Source of the DNA: Minisyncoccota bacterium
Lineage (GTDB): Bacteria; Patescibacteriota; Minisyncoccia; UBA6257; 1-14-0-10-40-38
Direction of reading: 5' to 3'
Length of the DNA: 5,021 bases
NCBI GenBank assembly: GCA_009694925.1
Contig: SIBX01000034.1
Span: 1-5,021, forward strand
The position numbers were made by a program, and so were the translations under genes. The notes beneath the pieces are model-generated. The model had not been told where the DNA came from and made no database searches. It saw only the letters and a list, made by a program, of their open reading frames with translations. The number at the start of each line of letters is the position of its first letter. The first letter of the stretch is position 1. This document shows positions 1-5,021 of the stretch, one piece after another.

Positions 1-120
1 GAGATAAATAAAATACAAGCTGAAGGCACAGTCTCAGCACAAAGGGCAAAGAGTAAAGGTCTTTTAGATGCTTCTAGTCCTTTTGGTGTTATCATCTACA
101 ATGGCAGTAAGAATTTTTGA
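1..120 (+). CDS. Possible 3' end of a convergent gene, function unknown
   Basis: Plus-strand frame 1 is open from the left edge to TGA at 118-120, giving 39 residues that begin E-I-N-K-I-Q-A-E-G and end Y-N-G-S-K-N-F. The other two plus frames stop within the first 11 bases. The peptide is lysine-rich with an ordinary composition and AT-rich codons, as expected of a real gene from this genome. If real, its last 57 bases overlap the end of the long minus-strand gene, codon facing codon. Convergent overlaps of this length are uncommon, and 120 open bases can arise by chance opposite a coding strand. No family can be recognised from so short a piece. Confidence 0.35.
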   Translation, partial: EINKIQAEGTVSAQRAKSKGLLDASSPFGVIIYNGSKNF

Positions 121-3100
121 TCTTTCCGCACTATCAATAATTGCTAACCCTTGTTTTTTTAGTACATCGATAATTGATTCTATAGCAGAAACATCAAATT
201 TTTCAAAAGCTGAATCAAGAACAGGCCCTAATATGTCAGGAAGACCTCCTTTGGCTTGTAATTCTTTTTTTATACTTTCTGAAGCTGATTTATTTACGAC
301 AGGACGGTCTCCAACGTATGCGTCTCCGCCTTCGCCTGAGACGAACATGGGTTCCGCTCCTATAGCTTGTTTTTTTATATTATTAAAAAAAGTGGTCATT
401 TCATCAGTTGCGTTTGGCCCTTTAAAATTACTCGTAATAGATTCTGTATTCAAAGAAGAAGAAAATAAGGCATTTAATGTTTTTTGATTTTGCGGCGATA
501 CTGAAGAACTACTAAACACGCCTGACTCTGATTTAATTATATTTGCAATAAGTAATTGTTTTTCAATATTTTTTTGAGTATTGCCCAACTCTTTATTTAC
601 TCCAGCAATAGCTTCAGCGACTTTTGTTATGTCTGTTCCCGCTTTTAGTACTTTTACTCTAAATTCTTCTGGGATAGAGCTAAGAGATTCTGTTAAATTA
701 TTCTGAAATTTTAGCAAAGCTTCTGGTTTAGTTTTAGGATCATTTAAAGCAGTTTGCAACCCTTCTAAAGAAGTGGAATAACCTTGTGCAGCGCCAGAAA
801 AATCAGAAGATTTTTGTTTTGTTTCGTCTAAACTTCTATTTATTTTATCAATAGCTTCTTCTGCTTTTGCATCTTTCCATTTTAATAAAGCCGATCCTAT
901 TCCAACAACTACACCGACAATTGCTCCGGGAGCGCCAAATTGGGCTCCTAAACCTGCAAAACTAGCTACATCACCAATTCCAGAAGCGACTGCTCTGCTT
1001 GTTTTATTTTCTGGAGAAATAAATTGACCACCAATATTTGATGCTGCGCTTAACGCTAAACCTGCTGGTGTTCCAAATGCCTTAAGATTATTACTAAACT
1101 TTGAATTGGATTTAAACATCGTTTTCGGATCAATTGCGCTAGCACTTGCTTCAGCAAGGTTCGCTTCTGCTTCAGCTTTCCCTTTTCTAGCAGCTTCTCG
1201 TTGAGCTAATTTTTCTTTTCTATTTGCTGCTCGTTGCTGCCTTAATTCGTCTAACCTTGCTACTTCATCCGCAGAGGCAGCTTGAGGAGTGCTACTAAAT
1301 AATCCAGTAATAGGATTTCTAGTCCTAGGTCCCATAACTAAAGCCCCAGTTGAAGCGCCTGTTAATTTTAATTTAGTGTTTACGTTTGTAAAAGTTTTTT
1401 TAATTTCATCCTGTATCATTTTTTCTCTAGCAGCAAACTCTTTTGATATTGTCCCTGATCCTCGTTGTAGTTCTTTTTCATATTGTTTAACAGCATCAGT
1501 GCTAGTTTTTTTATTAGCTCCTATTGCTTCATTTAAATTCTTAAATGTATCCATTGAACTTTTTATAGAAGTAGCAAACAAAGCCAAGGCACCAATTGCA
1601 ATAGAAAAATCAACCCCACCAAATTCAGCAAAATTAGGAATATGTCCCCTTGCAGACATACCTTTTGTTTTGGGATTTATGCCAGCTTTTTCTGCTAATC
1701 CAATTCCACCATTAAGAGAACCTTCTGTGGAGTTATAAACTCCTAATCCCATTGGATTGAAATTTGTTTTTAATTTAGAGCTTTGACCTACTTTAACTTG
1801 AGAAGAAGAATATCCAGCAGACATCTCTCTCCCCATTGCTTCTTGAACTGCATTAAAATTAGGAATGTAACCTTTAGAAAATCTTTTATTTTTAGGTATT
1901 TTAACTATTCCTTTAAGAGTAGCTGGATTACTAATTACAGAAACTAAGTCCCTCAACAAAAGAGAGTCAAGAGAGCCTCCATAATTTTCATGATAACCTT
2001 GTTTATTTATAATAGCATTGACCTCTTCTTTAGTTAATTTTCCTGAAAGATATCCGCCTAATAATTCATTTTCGTTTTGGTGCAAATCGACATCCCAAGT
2101 GTCGTGATATCTTATAGCTTTTCTGGTTCTTCCCAACTCTCCCATAAATCTTCCCATTTTAAAACTGACGCCTAAAAATTTGCCGCCTTTACCTTTGGGT
2201 TCTAATACTCTTTCAGTTTGTCGATAGGACGAAGGTTTAGAAAAAGTATTTTCTGCTGATTCAATAACGTTTTTCATTTCGTTACTACCATTTTTATCAG
2301 CTTCGTTAAAACGATAAGTTCCATCTGGATTTTCTAGCAGAGAAGGAATATAGGTGCCCCTCTCTTTGTCATATTGTGACAAACTTTTTTTACCACCGAA
2401 AAGTCTATATTTTAGATAACTTTCGCGAGACGAAAAACCATCTCCGCCTAATCCCTCTTGTACCATTTCGTCTGCTTTTTGCGCCGTTTCTTCTGCATGG
2501 AAATTTGTTTCATTAATTATTTTAGATAAAAATTTTGCGCCCTGTTCTCCTAACATATCAGAACTATACAAAGTCGAAAGAACGCTCTTTAGAGAATCCA
2601 ACTCTCCTTTTGATTTTATATATTTTGAAGGAGCTTTCATTAAGGGGACGAGAGGTCTAAAAACAGATTCGATACTTCCTTTCCCGCTCATAAACTTCAT
2701 TATGTCAATTGGCTTAATTAAACCAGAAAATAGCGAACCAGTTTTAGCCACAAATGCAAATTTAGATAAACCCGACATCTCTCCTTCAGCAAAATTAGGA
2801 ACATGCCCTTTTGCAAAATAACTAATAATATCTTTTATATAAGTAGACTCAGATAAAATAGAGTCTTTTAAAGCAGGAGCATTATATTTATATATATTAT
2901 TTAATAAAGATCGCGCTTCTGAAAATGTGCGCTTTGATTCTACTGGATATTGTGAGTGATCATTATAAATATTTAATTTAGTATTTTTAGCTTTACCTCT
3001 TTCGCTCCATTTTAATTGAGGAAATCCCGTAGCGAGAACCTCTTCAAAACTACCTGTTTCTGCGTCATACTTCTTAAGATTTTCCTTTTGAAATAAAAAT

Positions 3101-5021
3101 GCGCTTGTAGTTAATGGAAGATCTAATCTTTTCGCTATTTCTCCCGCTCTATCCCAAAGCTTTCCTCCATCCCCTCTTCTAGAAGAATTAACGAAATCTA
3201 CATCAAGAGAGTCATTTTTTCTATCAAGAGAGTCATTTTTTCTAGAATATCTTATATAGCTCTTATCTTGTTTTCCCTCTAAAACTTTCTTAATGAACTC
3301 TTCTTTTGTTTGTTTATTAACTATCGCCGCAGGGCCTAAAACTCTTTCGCCTTCTCCTGTTTTGAAAGATTTTATTTTTGGTTTTAAGAAATTAGGAATG
3401 AAACCTAAAGAACTAGTTTTAAGTCCGCTTGTAACGCCACCGGCTTTAATTTCTTGCTCTTTAAAGTGATCTCCTATCTGCGGACCATATTGCTTCGTGA
3501 CTTTGTCAATAAATGATTGTATAGCCTCATCATTATTTTTTAATTTATAATCTCCAAATTGGTCTGCAAATCCGGGGAAAAGCTCTCTTACGTTTCCAAT
3601 ATTTCCACCTCTTACGTCAAAATCTCCTCCAATATTACTTTTGTCTCTTGTATAATTAGCAGCTAAATTTGTAGAAGCTTCAAATATTGTGCCAGCTAAT
3701 ACATTATAATTTTTACCTGCTGTCTTAAAAAATTCATCGACAGAACCCTCTGAATATTCTCCGGGTCGAATATAACTAGCAAGATCTTTAGTCATTTTAC
3801 GAGAAAAATCTTGTGTTTTTTGAATTAATCCAGTCCTTTCTTCGTTTAAGGCTGAAGCGTTTAGAGCATAAGATTTAATTTTAAAAATTCTTCCAGAAGT
3901 TTTTCTTTTAGTGGACATCTCTCCTGTATTTCCTTTCAAATCATCTTCATTAACATCCCTTTCTGAACTCTTTTGCATTGCGTCAAAGACGAGCATTGAA
4001 GCGGGGGGAATATAAGGATTATAAACTTGTTTTATTCCTTCTTTAATTTTTCCCTCGCCTTCCATTTTTTTTCCGGGAACAAAGTCTTTCTTAATGTCTT
4101 CTACAGTAAACGCTGAACCATCTGGCTTTCTTTGACCAAATCTTGCATCAGTTTGTAAAATATGGTCTGGTGCATATTTTCTTAATTGACCATAAGTTGC
4201 GCCTCTTTTCAAAAAAGCATTTAAGTCGATTGCGGTAAATTTTTTTTCATTGCCATTTTTATCTTTCTTATAAAATCTTTTTCCATCAAAACCAGATTCA
4301 TCTCCTGCTGCATTTGTTACTTTTATTTGACTCAAAGGAACTGAAAATTCATTTTTGCCATTGTCACGAAACCATTGATCATCCCCGTATCCATAAGGAT
4401 TGGTAAAATCTGTCCCAGCAAAATTAGGAACAAATCCCCTCGCTTTATAAGGATCGATTCCATTTTGGGACATTGACTTAGCCGTCAAATTCCTTGCTGC
4501 GCGAGAACCATCAGGAGGCAATATATAAGGTTGAGCAAATCCGGGAACATATTTAACTTTTTCGGCAGTGTTCATTACGCCGCCAATTGATTTGGGGGCA
4601 GCAACTACTTTACCGGGAGTATAACCCCCTTGCATTGCTCCAACTTTTTCTGCGGCTTGTTGTTGGGCAGGGATAAATCCACCCGCAGAAACTTTTCCTT
4701 TGCTTTTGAACTGACCTTCTTGATCTATTACTATTCCAGAGGCAATCATCCTCTTGGCTTGGCTCTCGGTAATATTTACAATAGTTTTAGCGAGAGCCGC
4801 TTGTTCGTATAATGTTTGTCTTATTTCTTTTTCTACTTGTAAACGGCTTTTAGTACCAGAAAGTATTTGTTGAATTAATTCTGGATTAGAAGAGAGGATT
4901 TTGCTGATCTCTCCTTGAAGAACTGCTTGTTGCCTACCAACGCTATTTAATCCCAAAATATTTTTAGCAGCATCTCCAGCAAATTTAGTAAAATTACTTA
5001 GCAATTTCCCGATAGCAAGCC
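64..5021 (-). CDS. Giant modular phage virion protein, probable tail tape measure protein (5' end cut off)
   Basis: The frame is open for at least 1651 codons, from the right edge to a TAA at 66-64. No in-frame stop lies between the TTG at 5004 and the edge (the upstream codons read L-A-I-G-K), and no clear Shine-Dalgarno precedes that TTG, so the true start is probably outside the window. The last ~520 residues look like a tape measure protein: a hydrophobic helix (about 1131-1147), Lys/Arg/Ala-rich helix (1245-1290), Gly/Ala-rich hydrophobic stretch (1311-1376) and a long helical polar tail. Tape measure proteins set tail length and are ejected with the DNA. The upstream 1100 residues carry five G-x-(V/I)-P-N-F motifs at 190, 534, 733, 1045 and 1120, dividing the chain into dissimilar modules, two of which look enzyme-like. 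As I recall, such PNFA-motif giants occur in marine phages; I could not check this. Another large virion or internal head protein is the main alternative. Confidence 0.72.
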   Translation of the reverse strand, partial: LAIGKLLSNFTKFAGDAAKNILGLNSVGRQQAVLQGEISKILSSNPELIQQILSGTKSRLQVEKEIRQTLYEQAALAKTIVNITESQAKRMIASGIVIDQEGQFKSKGKVSAGGFIPAQQQAAEKVGAMQGGYTPGKVVAAPKSIGGVMNTAEKVKYVPGFAQPYILPPDGSRAARNLTAKSMSQNGIDPYKARGFVPNFAGTDFTNPYGYGDDQWFRDNGKNEFSVPLSQIKVTNAAGDESGFDGKRFYKKDKNGNEKKFTAIDLNAFLKRGATYGQLRKYAPDHILQTDARFGQRKPDGSAFTVEDIKKDFVPGKKMEGEGKIKEGIKQVYNPYIPPASMLVFDAMQKSSERDVNEDDLKGNTGEMSTKRKTSGRIFKIKSYALNASALNEERTGLIQKTQDFSRKMTKDLASYIRPGEYSEGSVDEFFKTAGKNYNVLAGTIFEASTNLAANYTRDKSNIGGDFDVRGGNIGNVRELFPGFADQFGDYKLKNNDEAIQSFIDKVTKQYGPQIGDHFKEQEIKAGGVTSGLKTSSLGFIPNFLKPKIKSFKTGEGERVLGPAAIVNKQTKEEFIKKVLEGKQDKSYIRYSRKNDSLDRKNDSLDVDFVNSSRRGDGGKLWDRAGEIAKRLDLPLTTSAFLFQKENLKKYDAETGSFEEVLATGFPQLKWSERGKAKNTKLNIYNDHSQYPVESKRTFSEARSLLNNIYKYNAPALKDSILSESTYIKDIISYFAKGHVPNFAEGEMSGLSKFAFVAKTGSLFSGLIKPIDIMKFMSGKGSIESVFRPLVPLMKAPSKYIKSKGELDSLKSVLSTLYSSDMLGEQGAKFLSKIINETNFHAEETAQKADEMVQEGLGGDGFSSRESYLKYRLFGGKKSLSQYDKERGTYIPSLLENPDGTYRFNEADKNGSNEMKNVIESAENTFSKPSSYRQTERVLEPKGKGGKFLGVSFKMGRFMGELGRTRKAIRYHDTWDVDLHQNENELLGGYLSGKLTKEEVNAIINKQGYHENYGGSLDSLLLRDLVSVISNPATLKGIVKIPKNKRFSKGYIPNFNAVQEAMGREMSAGYSSSQVKVGQSSKLKTNFNPMGLGVYNSTEGSLNGGIGLAEKAGINPKTKGMSARGHIPNFAEFGGVDFSIAIGALALFATSIKSSMDTFKNLNEAIGANKKTSTDAVKQYEKELQRGSGTISKEFAAREKMIQDEIKKTFTNVNTKLKLTGASTGALVMGPRTRNPITGLFSSTPQAASADEVARLDELRQQRAANRKEKLAQREAARKGKAEAEANLAEASASAIDPKTMFKSNSKFSNNLKAFGTPAGLALSAASNIGGQFISPENKTSRAVASGIGDVASFAGLGAQFGAPGAIVGVVVGIGSALLKWKDAKAEEAIDKINRSLDETKQKSSDFSGAAQGYSTSLEGLQTALNDPKTKPEALLKFQNNLTESLSSIPEEFRVKVLKAGTDITKVAEAIAGVNKELGNTQKNIEKQLLIANIIKSESGVFSSSSVSPQNQKTLNALFSSSLNTESITSNFKGPNATDEMTTFFNNIKKQAIGAEPMFVSGEGGDAYVGDRPVVNKSASESIKKELQAKGGLPDILGPVLDSAFEKFDVSAIESIIDVLKKQGLAIIDSAERSKILTAIVDDNTKRTRSI
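877..1074 (-). other. Gly/Ala-rich hydrophobic stretch of tape-measure type
   Basis: Residues 1311-1376 contain two low-charge, Gly/Ala-rich runs: A-G-L-A-L-S-A-A-S-N-I-G-G, and after a short polar gap a longer run ending G-A-I-V-G-V-V-V-G-I-G-S-A-L-L (1360-1374). The second is long enough to cross a membrane. A helical, Lys/Glu-rich tail begins immediately after (K-W-K-D-A-K-A-E-E-A). This arrangement is the best single support for the tape measure call. Confidence 0.6.
1135..1272 (-). other. Highly charged Arg/Lys/Glu/Ala helix, likely coiled coil
   Basis: Residues 1245-1290 are rich in Ala, Arg, Lys, Glu and Gln (for example L-D-E-L-R-Q-Q-R-A-A-N-R-K-E-K-L) with no Gly or Pro breaks until the end. 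This is a strong candidate for a long single helix or coiled coil, as expected for the rod-like part of a tape measure protein. Confidence 0.55.
1564..1614 (-). other. Hydrophobic helix, possible membrane segment
   Basis: Residues 1131-1147 (V-D-F-S-I-A-I-G-A-L-A-L-F-A-T-S-I) form an almost uncharged stretch of about 17 residues right after the last PNF motif. It is followed by an amphipathic, charged helix. Hydrophobic segments of this sort are common in tape measure proteins and are thought to enter the host membrane during ejection. Confidence 0.55.
1627..1647 (-). repeat. PNF motif copy 5 (GHIPNFA, residues 1120-1126)
   Basis: The last copy, preceded by S-A-R. The hydrophobic tape-measure-like part begins directly after it (E-F-G-G-V-D-F-S-I-A-I-G). 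No further copy appears in the remaining 520 residues. Confidence 0.85.
1627..1839 (-). other. Short Gly/Asn-rich linker between PNF motifs 4 and 5
   Basis: Residues 1056-1126. It runs A-M-G-R-E-M-S-A-G, then S-S-S-Q-V-K-V, then F-N-P-M-G-L-G-V-Y-N (1082-1091), then L-N-G-G-I-G-L-A-E-K-A-G-I-N-P, and ends in the fifth PNF motif. With many Gly, Ser and Asn and no strong hydrophobic core, it looks like an ordered connector rather than an enzyme. It directly precedes the tape-measure-like C-terminal part. Confidence 0.45.
1852..1872 (-). repeat. PNF motif copy 4 (GYIPNFN, residues 1045-1051)
   Basis: This copy is preceded by F-S-K and has Asn in place of the last Ala. It ends the third large insert and begins the short linker that leads to copy 5. 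Confidence 0.8.
2050..2454 (-). other. Unknown module with a Y-H-D-T-W-D motif
   Basis: Residues 851-985. The region contains S-Y-L-K-Y-R-L-F-G-G (862-871), Y-D-K-E-R-G-T-Y-I-P-S (878-888), D-G-T-Y-R-F-N (894-900), a short strand-like G-V-S-F-K-M-G-R-F-M-G (945-955) and I-R-Y-H-D-T-W-D-V-D-L (964-974). The clustered aromatics, Asp and His suggest a folded domain rather than a linker. The order loosely recalls phage and Bacteroidetes hypothetical proteins in which a Y-Y-D-x-(Y/W)-D motif ends a similar block. That is a memory-based resemblance and gives no function. Confidence 0.4.
2788..2808 (-). repeat. PNF motif copy 3 (GHVPNFA, residues 733-739)
   Basis: This copy is preceded by F-A-K and followed by E-G-E-M-S-G. 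Over the 21 bases 2785-2805 it differs at only one position from copy 5 (1624-1644). Confidence 0.85.
2935..3309 (-). other. GNAT acetyltransferase-like region inside the long protein
   Basis: Residues 566-690. The stretch V-D-F-V-N-S-S-R-R-G-D-G-G-K-L-W (602-617) resembles GNAT motif A: a beta strand, then a Gly/Arg loop that binds the acetyl-CoA pyrophosphate, then a helix (W-D-R-A-G-E-I-A-K-R-L). It is followed by L-P-L-T-T-S (629-634) and an E-V-L-A-T-G-F-P segment (655-662) that could be the later strand and the Y/F-x-x-x-G-F end of the fold. The loop is imperfect, since the usual R-x-x-G-x-(G/A) has Lys at the last position. The domain would be short for a GNAT, so it may be degenerate or a structural relic. 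Confidence 0.35.
3202..3243 (-). repeat. Perfect 21-bp tandem duplication (two copies)
   Basis: Two identical 21-base units, 3202-3222 and 3223-3243, lie head to tail. In the minus-strand gene they encode R-K-N-D-S-L-D twice (residues 588-594 and 595-601). The absence of any difference suggests a recent slippage event that kept the frame. It sits just before the GNAT-like strand V-D-F-V-N, probably in a surface loop. Confidence 0.95.
3385..3405 (-). repeat. PNF motif copy 2 (GFIPNFL, residues 534-540)
   Basis: This copy is preceded by S-S-L and has Leu in place of the final Ala. It marks the boundary between the nuclease-like insert and the acetyltransferase-like insert. Confidence 0.8.
3490..3714 (-). 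other. PD-(D/E)XK nuclease-like region inside the long protein
   Basis: Residues 431-505. The order of motifs resembles the PD-(D/E)XK nuclease core. A helix with G-T-I-F-E (Glu442) comes first, then G-D-F-D-V (Asp461, Asp463), then after about 20 residues G-D-Y-K-L (Asp485, Lys487), followed by a helix with polar residues (A-I-Q-S-F-I-D-K). In this superfamily the two acidic groups and the lysine bind metal and activate water for DNA cleavage. The residues seen are compatible with an active site, but the call rests on motif reading only. The family is divergent and false matches are common. The residues before it (about 200-430) match nothing I recognise. Confidence 0.35.
4417..4437 (-). repeat. 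PNF motif copy 1 (GFVPNFA, residues 190-196)
   Basis: First full copy of the G-x-(V/I)-P-N-F-A signature, preceded by K-A-R. It closes the N-terminal linker and opens the first large insert. On the plus strand it shares the 15-mer cagcaaaattaggaa (4416-4430) exactly with copies 3 and 5. Confidence 0.85.
4417..4692 (-). other. N-terminal Gly/Pro-rich linker module with degenerate and full PNF motifs
   Basis: Residues 105-196 of the long protein. The stretch opens with G-G-F-I-P-A (108-113) and contains Y-V-P-G-F-A (152-157), both of which look like weakened copies of the main motif. It then runs through I-L-P-P-D-G-S (161-167) to K-A-R-G-F-V-P-N-F-A (187-196). Gly, Pro, Ala and Lys dominate, so it is probably an extended, little-structured connector between the N-terminal helical part and the first large insert. 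No catalytic residues are evident. Confidence 0.5.

Noticed and set aside
19..38. Possible terminator hairpin gctga/tcagc downstream of the long gene, followed on the minus strand by a T-rich run
   Set aside because: The stem is only 5 bp with a 10-base loop, and the T run is interrupted. It would also lie inside the possible convergent coding end.
68..487. 139-codon plus-strand open frame starting M-L-L-V-L-L-V-L
   Set aside because: It lies antisense to the helical C-terminus of the long gene, begins inside it, has no ribosome binding site, and its Leu/Ser/Phe-rich composition is what an antisense of Lys/Glu/Ser codons gives.
1289..1738. 149-codon plus-strand open frame rich in Leu, Val, Ile and Phe
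   Set aside because: It is antisense shadow of the minus-strand gene across its hydrophobic and charged helices. No initiation signal is seen and the opposite frame has clear protein features.
3202..3243. Tandem repeat considered as a phage replication iteron or a transposon target duplication
   Set aside because: There are only two adjacent copies with nothing inserted between them, in frame within the gene. Simple slippage explains them.
1627..4437. Spaced repeats considered as a CRISPR-like or regulatory repeat array
   Set aside because: Copies are hundreds of bases apart at irregular distances, in frame, and encode the same peptide. They are protein motifs.
4630..4812. 60-codon plus-strand open frame with several Cys
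   Set aside because: It is short, lies wholly opposite the N-terminal part of the long gene, and has no ribosome binding site.

Overview
The window is almost entirely one very long, AT-rich minus-strand coding region (64 to the right edge). It reads like a tailed-phage virion protein, most likely a tail tape measure protein. No tRNA, rRNA, CRISPR array, insertion sequence or convincing promoter or terminator is visible. The low GC, the size of the protein and its G-x-(V/I)-P-N-F-(A) signature repeats suggest a phage, perhaps a marine myovirus of an AT-rich host, rather than a cellular chromosome. The host cannot be fixed from this sequence.

Layout along the protein, N- to C-terminus, which is right to left in the window. 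Residues are numbered from the TTG at 5004. (i) 1-104 is helical and polar. (ii) 105-196 is a Gly/Pro-rich linker ending in the first GFVPNFA motif. (iii) 197-534 is a large insert whose second half looks like a PD-(D/E)XK nuclease fold. (iv) 541-733 is an insert with a GNAT acetyltransferase-like stretch and a fresh 21-bp tandem duplication. (v) 740-1045 is an insert of unknown function with a Y-H-D-T-W-D motif. (vi) 1052-1126 is a short Gly/Asn-rich linker between two motifs. (vii) 1127-1646 is the tape-measure-like end: a hydrophobic helix, charged helices, a Gly/Ala-rich hydrophobic stretch and a long helical tail.

The reading frame is open to the right edge with no in-frame stop, so the gene is cut there and the TTG at 5004 is probably not its real start. 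At the left edge a plus-strand frame is open from base 1 to a TGA at 118-120. It may be the 3' end of a convergent gene overlapping the long gene by 57 bases, but this is uncertain.

The main point of interest is the architecture: a structural phage protein built as a string of enzyme-like modules separated by a repeated short motif. This could mean domain shuffling, enzymes carried in the virion, or proteolytic processing. These are inferences from motif reading, with no database search behind them.
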